From Erythrobacter sp. (lineage in GTDB: Bacteria > Pseudomonadota > Alphaproteobacteria > Sphingomonadales > Sphingomonadaceae): a DNA stretch of 27,643 bases. The notes under the pieces were generated by a model, which saw only the letters and a list, made by a program, of their open reading frames with translations, had not been told where the DNA came from and searched no databases. The position numbers and the translations under genes were made by a program. The stretch is from positions 1 to 27,643 of the forward strand of contig JANQTR010000009.1 in NCBI GenBank assembly GCA_030731635.1. Reading direction: 5' to 3'. The first letter of the stretch is position 1. Each line of letters starts with the position of its first letter. Shown in pieces: positions 7,923 through 15,439 of this stretch.

Positions 7923-8510
7923 CTACCTGCTCAGTTCAAACACCGCGAATTCGGCGCGCCAGTTAGCTGCTGGCGCGCCGATTTCTATTTCATTGGCGAA
8001 AAACCACGCGCGCTCGATAGCGGCGCCCTTCATTCGCGCCAGATCGCGGAAATCCTCAACGGTGACGTGGTGGATATTCTGCGTTTCGTACCAGCTCACC
8101 GGCAGCGCACGGGTGACCGGCATCCGCCCGCCAAACATCAGCGCCGCCCGCGTGCGCCAATGGGCGAAATTGGGGAATGAAACAAACGCTCTTCGCCCAA
8201 CGCGCAAAAGCTCATCGAGGATCAGGTCAGGCCGGGTTGCGGTTTGCAGCGTCTGGCTGAGAATCGCGTAATCGAACGCCTTGTCGGGGTAATTGGCCAG
8301 ATCAAGATTGGCATCGCCCTGAACCACGGAAAGTCCGCGCGAAACGCAGCGTTCGACCAGCGCCCCGTCCAACTCCATCCCGCGCGCATCGCACCCGCTC
8401 GCGCTTTCCAGCTCTGCCATCAATGCCCCGTCGCCGCAGCCGATGTCGAGCACCCGGCTGCCCGGCGCAACATGGGCGGCGATGGCGGCGAGATCGGGGC
8501 GCAAGCTCAT
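7923..8510 (-). CDS. metW: MetW, methionine biosynthesis methyltransferase-like protein
   Basis: MetW is a SAM-methyltransferase-fold protein encoded with MetX and needed for methionine synthesis in several proteobacteria. The 195-residue product shows the SAM-binding motif VLDIGCGDGALM near residues 20-31. It also has the MetW hallmarks AILSQTLQ, FVSFPNFAHW and LPVSWYETQNIHH. The start ATG overlaps the metX stop by 4 bases, which implies translational coupling. The ORF length is typical for MetW (about 195-210). Its exact biochemical role is less settled than that of MetX; in some species it is reported to act with the acyltransferase. Assignment is supported both by motifs and by linkage. 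Confidence 0.95.
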   Translation of the reverse strand: MSLRPDLAAIAAHVAPGSRVLDIGCGDGALMAELESASGCDARGMELDGALVERCVSRGLSVVQGDANLDLANYPDKAFDYAILSQTLQTATRPDLILDELLRVGRRAFVSFPNFAHWRTRAALMFGGRMPVTRALPVSWYETQNIHHVTVEDFRDLARMKGAAIERAWFFANEIEIGAPAANWRAEFAVFELSR

Positions 8511-9619
8511 TCGACAAACCCCTTCACCACCCGGTTGAGCTGATCGTGTTCGAGCAGAAAGCTGTCATGCCCGTGCGGCGCGGACAATTCGACGAAGCTG
8601 ACCTTGGCACCGGCAGCGTTGAGCGCATGGACGATGTGGCGGCTTTCGGCGGTGGGGTAGAGCCAGTCGGTATCAAAGCTGACAAGGCAGAACCGTGCGG
8701 TCGATCCGGCAAAAGCGTCGGCAAGTTTCCCGCCGTGTTCTTCGGCCCCAAACTCTTCGGCAAGGTCGAAATAGTCCATCGCCCGGGTGATGTAGAGGTA
8801 ACTGTTCGCGTCAAATCGCCGGGTAAAGCCGCTGCCCTGATACCGTAGGTAGCTTTCAACCTGAAATTCGGCATCGAAGCCAAAGCCCTTGGCATCGCGG
8901 TTCTGCAACCGCCGCCCGAACTTCTCGGTCAGGCCCGCTTCCGACAGGTAAGTGATATGCGCCGCCATCCGCGCCACGGCGAGGCCGTTATCGGGCTTGG
9001 CCTCGGCTGCGTAGTAATCGCCTTCCGCCCAGGCCGGATCGGCCATGATCGCCTGCCGTCCGACTTCGTGAAACGCGATATTCTGCGCCGAATGCCGCGC
9101 GGTGGAGGCAATCACCAGCACCCGCGCGGCGCGATCCGGCCAATTGGCGGCCAAGCTTAACGCCTGCATCCCGCCCATTGATCCGCCCACCACCGCATGC
9201 AGCCGGGCGATCCCCAACCCATCGAGCAGCGCCACCAACCCGCGCACCATGTCGCGGATGGTGATGACCGGGAACCGCATTGCATGGGGCGCACCATCGG
9301 GCGCGAAACTGGCAGGGCCGGTCGATCCCATGCAACTGCCGATGACATTGGCGCAGATCACGAAATGGCGATTGGTGTCGATCGGCTTGCCGGGGCCTAC
9401 CATCCGCTCCCACCAACCCGGCTTGCCGGTGATCGGGTGCGGGCTGGCGAGATATTGATCCCCGGTCAGCGCATGGCACACCAGCACTGCATTGCCAGCA
9501 TCGGGCGCAAGCGTGCCGTAGGTTTCATAGGCAATCTCGCAGCCTTCCAGCACCTGACCGCTATCAAGCGGCAGGGGATGCGGGAGGGCGAAGACCGGAG
9601 AGGTGGAGTTCGGGGACAT
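8507..9619 (-). CDS. metX: Homoserine O-acyltransferase MetX
   Basis: This alpha/beta-hydrolase-fold enzyme acylates L-homoserine in the first committed step of methionine synthesis. Counted from ATG 9619, the product is 370 residues. The catalytic triad is visible: Ser147 in GGSMGG, Asp318 in DTDWLYP and His351 in HGHDSF. The 33-residue Asp-His spacing matches that of Haemophilus homoserine acetyltransferase. An upstream in-frame TTG at 9658 is rejected because those codons fall inside an extragenic repeat. No strong ribosome site precedes the chosen ATG. Acetyl-CoA is the usual donor, but some proteobacterial MetX proteins use succinyl-CoA, and the choice is not decided here. It is first in a metX-metW operon. 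Confidence 0.95.
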   Translation of the reverse strand: MSPNSTSPVFALPHPLPLDSGQVLEGCEIAYETYGTLAPDAGNAVLVCHALTGDQYLASPHPITGKPGWWERMVGPGKPIDTNRHFVICANVIGSCMGSTGPASFAPDGAPHAMRFPVITIRDMVRGLVALLDGLGIARLHAVVGGSMGGMQALSLAANWPDRAARVLVIASTARHSAQNIAFHEVGRQAIMADPAWAEGDYYAAEAKPDNGLAVARMAAHITYLSEAGLTEKFGRRLQNRDAKGFGFDAEFQVESYLRYQGSGFTRRFDANSYLYITRAMDYFDLAEEFGAEEHGGKLADAFAGSTARFCLVSFDTDWLYPTAESRHIVHALNAAGAKVSFVELSAPHGHDSFLLEHDQLNRVVKGFVE

Positions 9620-9647
9620 AAGAATTGCTGCGAAAGCCGAAAAACAG

Positions 9648-9720
9648 CCCTTCGACAAGCTCAGGGCGAGCGGTTAGAGAGAATTTTTCAAGTTCCGCGC
9701 GCGCTGAGCTTGTGGAAGCA
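9648..9720. repeat. Inverted pair of sphingomonad-type extragenic repeats
   Basis: Two 26-base arms in opposite orientation occupy most of the metX-hisC gap. Arm 1 is 9648-9673, with core TTCGACAAGCTCAGG; arm 2 is 9695-9720, with core CTGAGCTTGTGGAAG. They match at 21 of 26 positions when one is inverted, and a 21-base spacer separates them. The core closely resembles an extragenic repeat I recall as very common in Sphingomonadales genomes. As RNA the pair would fold into a long stem. Confidence 0.8.
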
Positions 9721-9749
9721 CTGCTTTTTCTTCAGGCCGCCCCGACATT

Positions 9750-10865
9750 ATGACCACCGCAAAACCCCAACCCAAACCTGAACCAAAGCCGTGGATCGCG
9801 CAGATCCATGCCTATGTGCCGGGCAAGTCCAAATCAGCCAGCGGCCAGCCGCTGATCAAGCTGTCGGCCAATGAAAACCCGCTTGGCTCCAGCCCGGCGG
9901 CACTCGCTGCGCTGGCTGACGCACATGTTGCGGCGGATTACCCCGATCCCGATGCCCGCGCATTGCGGGAGGCCATCGCGCAAGTCCACGGCCTCGACCC
10001 CGACCGGATTGTATGCGGCACCGGATCGGGTGAGCTATTGCATTGCGTGGTTCAGGCGCTGTCCGGGGTGGGGGACGAAGTATTGTCGTCACGCTACTCC
10101 TTCTCGCTCTATCCGCTGCTTGCGCACAAGGTTGGCGCGGCGGCGGTGTTTGCTGATGATGATGGCTATGCCGCCTCGGTCGATAATCTGCTGGCTGCGG
10201 TGACGGAGCGCACCAAGGTGGTGCTGCTCGATAACCCGAACAATCCGGTCGGCACCTTTCTGCCGCCTGCCGAAGTCGCGCGGTTGCATGCCGGCCTGCC
10301 AAGCGACGTACTGCTGGTGGTTGACGAAGCTTACGGCGAATATGTTGACCCGGCGTTGCAACACGCTGCGTTTGAACTCGCCGCCGCCCATGAAAACGTG
10401 CTGGTCAGCCGAACATTCTCCAAAGCCTATGGCCTCGCGTCGGAGCGGGTTGGCTGGGTCACCGGCGCGCCGCATCTGATCGACCTCATCAACCGGCTGC
10501 GCGGGGCGTTCAACGTCTCGGTCAGCGGGCAGAAGGCGGCGCTCGCAGCGATTGGCGATCAGGCATTTGTCGCCGCTTCCCGCGAACACAATGCCGCCGA
10601 GCGTGAGCGAATGGCTGAAGCCATCGCGATGCTCGGCAATCACGGTCTGTCTGCAAGCCCGAGCGAGGCAAACTTCCTGCTGGTGCATTTCGAAGGCGAA
10701 GTAACCGCCGCACAGGCGCTCGATGCGCTGTCGGATGCGGGCTACGCAGTGCGTCATCTGCCGAGCCAGGGCCTGCCGAACGCCTTGCGCATCACCATCG
10801 GGAAATCAGACGACATGACCTGCGTGATCACGGCCCTGCGCACCTTGTGCGGAGAGGCAGCATGA
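9750..10865 (+). CDS. hisC: Histidinol-phosphate (imidazole acetol-phosphate) aminotransferase
   Basis: This is a PLP-dependent fold-type I aminotransferase that converts imidazole acetol phosphate and glutamate to histidinol phosphate. The 371-residue product shows KLSANENPLG near the start, DNPNNPVGTF (161-170), VDEAYGEY (191-198, Asp192 contacting PLP) and the Schiff-base lysine Lys225 in RTFSKAYGLASERVGW. A Pro/Lys-rich N-terminal tail precedes the conserved KPWIAQIHAYVPGKS. There is no clear ribosome site. The gene is translationally coupled to tyrA, as in the Zymomonas hisH(b)-tyrC operon, where the enzyme also transaminates aromatic keto acids. A dual histidine/aromatic role is therefore likely but inferred. 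It is divergent from metX. Confidence 0.94.
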   Translation: MTTAKPQPKPEPKPWIAQIHAYVPGKSKSASGQPLIKLSANENPLGSSPAALAALADAHVAADYPDPDARALREAIAQVHGLDPDRIVCGTGSGELLHCVVQALSGVGDEVLSSRYSFSLYPLLAHKVGAAAVFADDDGYAASVDNLLAAVTERTKVVLLDNPNNPVGTFLPPAEVARLHAGLPSDVLLVVDEAYGEYVDPALQHAAFELAAAHENVLVSRTFSKAYGLASERVGWVTGAPHLIDLINRLRGAFNVSVSGQKAALAAIGDQAFVAASREHNAAERERMAEAIAMLGNHGLSASPSEANFLLVHFEGEVTAAQALDALSDAGYAVRHLPSQGLPNALRITIGKSDDMTCVITALRTLCGEAA

Positions 10866-11770
10866 CGATCAAGCGCGTCGCGATCATCGGGCTTGGCCTT
10901 CTTGGTGGATCGATCGGGCTGGCGATCACAGCGCGCGGGCTGGATATCGCCACCACCGGGTTTGATCGCGATCCCGCCGTGCGCGCCAGAGCAGCCGAGC
11001 GCGGGCTGGTCGATCAGGTGTGCGACACCGCCGCCGAAGCGGTCGCCAGCGCCGATCTGGTAGTCCTTTGCGTCCCCGTCGGCGCGATGGGCGATGCCGC
11101 GCGCGATCTTGCCCCCGGTCTTACCCCGGATGCCATCATCAGCGATGTCGGCTCATCGAAGGAAGCGGTCGCCGCAGCCCTTGCCGCTGCGCTGCCCGGT
11201 GCGTGCATCATCCCCGCACACCCGGTTGCAGGCACCGAACAAAGCGGGCCAGAGGCGGGCTTTGCCACCTTGTTTGCGGGCCGCTGGTGCATCATCACCC
11301 CGCCCGACGGCGCCGATCCGGCAGCGGTAGCGGCGCTTGGCGATTTCTGGACACAGCTCGGATCGAAGGTCGAGCTGATGGACGCCGCCCACCATGATCT
11401 GGTGCTGGCGGTGACCAGCCACATTCCGCACCTGATCGCTTACACGATCGTAGGCACAGCGAGCGATCTGGAGGATGTGACCCAAAGCGAGGTGATCAAA
11501 TATTCCGCCGGGGGTTTCCGCGATTTCACCCGCATCGCCGCGTCCGATCCGGTGATGTGGCGCGATGTGTTCCTGACCAACAAGGGCGCCGTGCTGGAGA
11601 TGCTGGGGCGCTTTTCCGAAGACCTCACCGCGCTGCAACGCGCGATCCGGTCGGGCGACGGGGATACCCTGTTCGATCTGTTCACCCGCACTCGCGCGAT
11701 CCGGCGGCAGGTGATCGAGCAAGGGCAGGATGACGAGCGACCCGATTTCGGCAGAGAGCACGGGGAATGA
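10862..11770 (+). CDS. tyrA: Prephenate/arogenate (cyclohexadienyl) dehydrogenase
   Basis: This enzyme oxidatively decarboxylates prephenate or arogenate on the tyrosine branch. The 302-residue product starts with a Rossmann motif, VAIIGLGLLGGS (6-17), and Asp35 in GFDRDP at the end of the second strand suggests NAD preference. IIPAHPVAGTEQSG holds His120, which lies in the family's conserved catalytic region. The C-terminal helical domain includes VTSHIPHLIAY and SAGGFRDFTRIAASDPVMWRD. ATG 10862 overlaps the hisC stop (ATGA); an earlier in-frame start inside hisC is rejected. No ACT or chorismate-mutase domain is fused. Whether it prefers prephenate, arogenate or both cannot be read here; Zymomonas TyrC is reported to accept both. 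Confidence 0.94.
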   Translation: MTIKRVAIIGLGLLGGSIGLAITARGLDIATTGFDRDPAVRARAAERGLVDQVCDTAAEAVASADLVVLCVPVGAMGDAARDLAPGLTPDAIISDVGSSKEAVAAALAAALPGACIIPAHPVAGTEQSGPEAGFATLFAGRWCIITPPDGADPAAVAALGDFWTQLGSKVELMDAAHHDLVLAVTSHIPHLIAYTIVGTASDLEDVTQSEVIKYSAGGFRDFTRIAASDPVMWRDVFLTNKGAVLEMLGRFSEDLTALQRAIRSGDGDTLFDLFTRTRAIRRQVIEQGQDDERPDFGREHGE

Positions 11771-11967
11771 TGGAGCGGCTGCTTCTGCCGCGATGCAGAA
11801 AAAAGCCGCCGTCCTGGTTTCGACCCTGTAGCGGTCATTCACTTCGGGCCAAATGTGACCTAAGAACCGTCATGCACTTCCTGAGCCTCAACTAGAATGC
11901 TTCCGGCGAAAAACGCTGCGGGACCAAGTGCCATTTATCCCACCACTATCGGTCCGAGCGCTCGTCC

Positions 11968-13131
11968 ATGCCCAGCCTTTTAGTTTCTCCTTTTGCGGTT
12001 CTTGTGGCGCTGCTTACCGTCGTTGCGATTTCTGAATGGACGGCTCGTTGGCGAATATTTCGTAAGGTTGGGTCGGCAATTATAGCCCTTCTGCTTGGTG
12101 CCTTGCTGGCGAATCTGGATATTATCCCGACGCCAGGAAACGATACGCCGATTTACGATGCGGTCTTCGCTTACATACTGCCCGGCGCGATCTTTCTGGC
12201 CCTTTTACAAGCCAGTTTGCGCGCGCTTCGCAATGCTGGCGGCGCGATGGTGCTGGCGTTTCTGCTGGGGGCTGTCGGCGTCGCGATCGGAGCTTTTGTC
12301 GCGGCATATCTTGTGCCGATCGCGATACCCGACAGCAGCCTTGCTGCGCTCGCTGGGATGTTCACCGCGACCTATATCGGCGGCAGCGCCAACTTCAACG
12401 CAGTCGCGCTTGCCTACGGCATGGAAAGCCAGGGTTCGCTCTATGTCGTCGCCATATTGGTTGATAACGTCATGACCGTTTTGTGGCTGATGCTGCTGTT
12501 GGCTTTTCCGGGGGTCATGCGAAGGACACGGCTTTATGCCGACCAGCGGCCCGGCGCAGAGCCCCCAACATCCAACGCGCACCAAGACCAAACTTTGCAT
12601 CGACCAACTGTCTTCCAGCTCATTGCGCCACTGGCAATGGCCGCGATCGCAGTGTTGCTATCCGATGGGCTGGCAAGTTTTTTTGGGGAGATCGGCTTTC
12701 CCGTTCCCAGTATCATTATCGTGACCACGATCGCCCTTCTCGTAGCACAAATACCGGGGGTCGACCGACTGGCGCTCGCGCCGTCTTTAGGGATGGCCGG
12801 GCTGCTGCTCTTTCTGGTCGTGATTGGTGCCAGTGCGGACGTTGCCGCGCTGATCGAGGCTCGCTCTTTGGGGCTCGCGATGGCCGGCTTCATCGCGACT
12901 ATTCTGTTTTTTCACTCGATCGTTCTTGTCGGGTTCGGTGTGTTGCTGCGGATCGAACCCGAAGTAATCGCAGTCGCATCTGTCGCAAATATCGGGGGAA
13001 GCGCCGTCGCGCCCGCGATAGCGGAGGGAGTTGGCCGTCCCAATCTTGCGCTCCCGGGCGTGCTGGTTGGTCTGCTTGGCACGGCACTCGGCACCTATGC
13101 CGGCTTTTCCGTTGCGCACCTTCTGCAATGA
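11968..13131 (+). CDS. DUF819 family integral membrane protein
   Basis: The 387-residue product is a polytopic membrane protein with about ten hydrophobic segments (for example LLVSPFAVLVALLTVVAI and AIIALLLGALLANLDI). The signature TATYIGGSANFNAVALAYG and a later related segment, VANIGGSAVAPAIAEG, place it in the DUF819 (YjcL-like) family of putative transporters of unknown substrate. The repeated IGGS motif in the two halves suggests an inverted-repeat transporter fold. Length agrees with the family (about 380-400). Base and codon use look more AT-tolerant than in adjacent genes, and 197- and 129-base non-coding stretches flank it, so later acquisition is possible. ATG 11968 is preceded only by a weak ribosome site. 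Function is unknown. Confidence 0.82.
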   Translation: MPSLLVSPFAVLVALLTVVAISEWTARWRIFRKVGSAIIALLLGALLANLDIIPTPGNDTPIYDAVFAYILPGAIFLALLQASLRALRNAGGAMVLAFLLGAVGVAIGAFVAAYLVPIAIPDSSLAALAGMFTATYIGGSANFNAVALAYGMESQGSLYVVAILVDNVMTVLWLMLLLAFPGVMRRTRLYADQRPGAEPPTSNAHQDQTLHRPTVFQLIAPLAMAAIAVLLSDGLASFFGEIGFPVPSIIIVTTIALLVAQIPGVDRLALAPSLGMAGLLLFLVVIGASADVAALIEARSLGLAMAGFIATILFFHSIVLVGFGVLLRIEPEVIAVASVANIGGSAVAPAIAEGVGRPNLALPGVLVGLLGTALGTYAGFSVAHLLQ

Positions 13132-13158
13132 CCATCCTATTTGTAGCCGGACAGCGAC

Positions 13159-13171
13159 GGCCTGTTAGGCC
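13159..13171. other. Short hairpin between DUF819 gene and plsC
   Basis: GGCCT (13159-13163) and AGGCC (13167-13171) form a short palindrome around GTT in the gap between two convergent genes. No T-run follows on either strand, so it is at best a weak transcription barrier. I saw nothing else in this 129-base gap. Confidence 0.25.
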
Positions 13172-13260
13172 TGGAAACTGGACAGACAGGAAACCACCCA
13201 GTTGCGGCCATGTGCGCTGCGACCATCATCGCCCGAAATCGTACGTCTCGCGGTGCACGC

Positions 13261-13953
13261 CTATCCGTTCAGCGCATTGATGGCTGCGTGCACCCGCGCC
13301 TCAACCTCTTCGCGGGGCAGGCCAGCGGGGATCACCTCGCCCACCTTGTAAGTGATCCGGCCCGGGCGCTTTACCAGATGCTGATAGGTTGCGCCGCTAT
13401 CGACGGCGACCGGCACCACCGGCAGGCGCAACAACGAATAAAGCCCGGCAAACCCGGCCTGTAAGCCCGGCTGCTTGCCATGCGCCACCCGCGTGCCTTC
13501 GGGGAAGATCACCAGCGGGCGGCCCTCTGCCACGCGTTCCTTCGCCCGTGCGATCATCTCGCGCAGGGTCTTGGCTCCCTTGTCCCGCGCCACCGGGATC
13601 AGGCCATAGGTCAGCGCCGCATAGCCCCAGCCGGGAATGCTGAACAATTCCCGCTTGGCGAACACGGCCGGGAAGGCGAGCAGGCGCGGGGTATCAATCG
13701 CTTCGAAGAAGCTCTCGTGCTTGACCGCAATCAGCACTGGCGCATCGGGGATTTCTCCGGTGAGCACCACTTCGATCCCGAGCAGATGGCGCACACACCA
13801 CAGGTGCCAGGCACCCCACTTGGCCACCAGCGGGCGCAGCCACACCTTGCGCGCGACAACCGCCACCACCGCCGCGCATACCAGCAGCACGCTGCCGCCA
13901 TAGAACAAGATGTAAAACGCAAGACTGCGCAACACGGCGATGGGGTAGCTCAA
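13261..13953 (-). CDS. plsC: 1-acyl-sn-glycerol-3-phosphate acyltransferase
   Basis: This membrane enzyme adds the second acyl chain to lysophosphatidic acid, giving phosphatidic acid for phospholipid synthesis. The 230-residue product has an N-terminal hydrophobic segment at about 7-33. The catalytic motif is read as HX4E: His79 and Glu84 in KHESFFE, with the acidic residue Glu in place of the textbook Asp, as I recall for many proteobacterial PlsC proteins. FPEGTR (150-155) binds the phosphate, and LIPVARDKG and VVPVAVDSG are further family motifs. The start overlaps the upstream ydcF-like stop by 4 bases, making it the last gene of the ftsE-ftsX-ydcF-plsC run. Acyl-chain preference is unknown. 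Confidence 0.93.
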   Translation of the reverse strand: MSYPIAVLRSLAFYILFYGGSVLLVCAAVVAVVARKVWLRPLVAKWGAWHLWCVRHLLGIEVVLTGEIPDAPVLIAVKHESFFEAIDTPRLLAFPAVFAKRELFSIPGWGYAALTYGLIPVARDKGAKTLREMIARAKERVAEGRPLVIFPEGTRVAHGKQPGLQAGFAGLYSLLRLPVVPVAVDSGATYQHLVKRPGRITYKVGEVIPAGLPREEVEARVHAAINALNG

Positions 13954-14480
13954 AGGTCGGCCAGCCCCGCCGCGCGGCTGGCGAGCAATTTGTGATATTC
14001 GAGGAACAGCGTCCCGAAATCGGGTTGCGATGGCACCGCATCGCGGACCACGGTAACATAATCGGGCAGCGTCCGGTCAAGCTCGCTCGCAGTGCGGCGC
14101 ATGTGCCAATCGGTTGTCACCAGTCGCAGCGATCGGATTTCGTTCTGCGCCACCCACTTGGCGGTTTCCGCCGCGTTGGAACGGGTATCGACTGCGCTGA
14201 ATCCCAAGGTGATGCAGCATTCCATGCGTTCAGGCGTGACCCCGAATTCGGCGGCGAATTCCCCCGGTTTCACTTCAGGATCGACCCCGCTCACCAGCAT
14301 TTTGGCGGCAAGGCCCTGATCCAGCACCTCCAGCCCGCGCGCAATGCGACCCGCGCCGCCGGTGGGGACGATCACCGCATCGGTGGTCGTCCCCGAAACC
14401 GGACGCGGCAAGGTGACAGCGAACACCAGAAAACCGATCGCCCAGGCCAGAAACATTACGGATAACACACGCCGGATCAT
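13950..14480 (-). CDS. YdcF/SanA-like (DUF218) envelope protein
   Basis: The 176-residue product has one N-terminal membrane anchor (VLSVMFLAWAIGFLVFAV) and a periplasm-facing DUF218 domain. That domain contains TDAVIVPTGGAGRIARGLEVL, DTRSNAAETAKWV and LVTTDWHMRRTASEL. Members include ElyC, SanA and YdcF, linked to envelope integrity and cell-wall or lipid-carrier metabolism in E. coli, but no reaction is established for most. The frame extends 35 codons further upstream into ftsX, but TAGGAG lies 5 bases before ATG 14480 and the added residues are not membrane-like, so that ATG is chosen. It begins 8 bases after ftsX ends and overlaps plsC by 4 bases. A Cys-Cys pair (MECCITLG) is notable for an exported domain. 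Confidence 0.85.
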   Translation of the reverse strand: MIRRVLSVMFLAWAIGFLVFAVTLPRPVSGTTTDAVIVPTGGAGRIARGLEVLDQGLAAKMLVSGVDPEVKPGEFAAEFGVTPERMECCITLGFSAVDTRSNAAETAKWVAQNEIRSLRLVTTDWHMRRTASELDRTLPDYVTVVRDAVPSQPDFGTLFLEYHKLLASRAAGLADL

Positions 14481-14488
14481 GACTGCTC

Positions 14489-15439
14489 CTAGAGCATGCC
14501 CTTGAGGGCAAGCGCAATGGTGATCCGCGCGGTCAGCAACGCGATCAGCACGCCGCCCAGCGGCACAGCGCCAATCGTCAGCCAATCAGCAAGGCCAAGC
14601 CCGCCGCCGCTGGTCATCCCGCTATCCAGCGCTGCAAATTGCTGACCCAGCAGCCACACCGCGCCTGCGCCCAGCGCCGCGCCAACCACCGCGCCGAACG
14701 CGGCTTCGCGTAGCACGCTGCGCAGGAATACCGCAGAAATCTGGCGATCGGTCGCGCCCAGCAGGTGCATGATCTCAACCGTGTCGCGCGCACCGGCAAA
14801 GGCATTGCGCGCTGCCAGCCAAACCGCAGCGGCCGTCGCCAGCGCCACCAGCGCAATCAGGCCCAGCGCCAGCCATTGCAGCGCGGCCAGCGCATCATAC
14901 ACCGGCCGCAACCAGTCTGACTGCGCATCGACCCGCGCGCCCGGCACTGCTGCGTTAAGCGCTGCTGTGATCCGGGCGATCTCAGCCGGGCCCGCCGCGC
15001 CGGTCAATTCGACATCGATCAGCGCCGGGATCGGCACATCCCCGTTGCCTGCGCCCGCGCCAAGCCATGGTTCCAGCAGCGCGGCAAGCTCTGCCTCGGG
15101 CACCAGCCGCACTGCACGCACGCCATCCAGCGCGGTCAACACCCGCACCGCTTCGGCCCCGCGCTGGTTCCGAAGATCGGGGTTGGGTTCGATCACCTGC
15201 ACCGTCACCGCCGCCGACAAATCGGCGCGCGCGCTGTTGGCAAGGTTGCCGAGCGTCAGTCCGCCCGCCGCCGCGATCACCACCAGCGCGATCAGGATTG
15301 CGATAACCCATGGGATCGGTCCGGCAAACCGGGCTGCGGGCAACAAGGGCGCAGCCTTTGCGCCGGACGCTGCTGCAACCGAAAGCTCGGCCTCGGCTGC
15401 ATCGGGCGCATAAGGCAGGGGCGGGGCAGCCGTGTTCAT
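14489..15439 (-). CDS. ftsX: Cell-division ABC transporter permease FtsX
   Basis: FtsX is the membrane half of the FtsEX complex, which couples ATP hydrolysis in the divisome to activation of periplasmic peptidoglycan hydrolases. The 316-residue product has an Ala/Pro-rich cytoplasmic N-terminus and a first helix at about 42-62. An extracytoplasmic domain follows (about 65-180, LTALDGVRAVRLVPEAEL). Three more helices lie at about 188-210, 246-266 and 285-305, giving the four-helix FtsX pattern. EIMHLLGATDRQI is the cytoplasmic coupling segment conserved in FtsX. Its start overlaps the ftsE stop by 4 bases. The sequence is weakly conserved, as is normal for FtsX, so the call leans on topology and the ftsE linkage. 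Confidence 0.92.
   Translation of the reverse strand: MNTAAPPLPYAPDAAEAELSVAAASGAKAAPLLPAARFAGPIPWVIAILIALVVIAAAGGLTLGNLANSARADLSAAVTVQVIEPNPDLRNQRGAEAVRVLTALDGVRAVRLVPEAELAALLEPWLGAGAGNGDVPIPALIDVELTGAAGPAEIARITAALNAAVPGARVDAQSDWLRPVYDALAALQWLALGLIALVALATAAAVWLAARNAFAGARDTVEIMHLLGATDRQISAVFLRSVLREAAFGAVVGAALGAGAVWLLGQQFAALDSGMTSGGGLGLADWLTIGAVPLGGVLIALLTARITIALALKGML

Noticed and set aside
9620..9749. SAM-II-type riboswitch upstream of metX
   Set aside because: Such switches precede met genes in some alphaproteobacteria, but here the gap is largely taken by the inverted repeat and I see no pseudoknot-like conserved core.
11775..11791. GCGGC/GCCGC hairpin after tyrA as a terminator
   Set aside because: It has only five pairs and is followed by an A-run, with no T-run on the sense strand.
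12483..13280. Second plus-strand frame overlapping the DUF819 gene, which might suggest a frameshift
   Set aside because: The DUF819 frame is continuous and full length through both IGGS motifs; the other frame is Arg-rich and has no hydrophobic pattern.
13696..13725. Missing catalytic Asp in the PlsC HX4D motif
   Set aside because: HX4E is, as far as I recall, a normal variant in proteobacterial PlsC, and FPEGTR is intact, so the enzyme is probably active.
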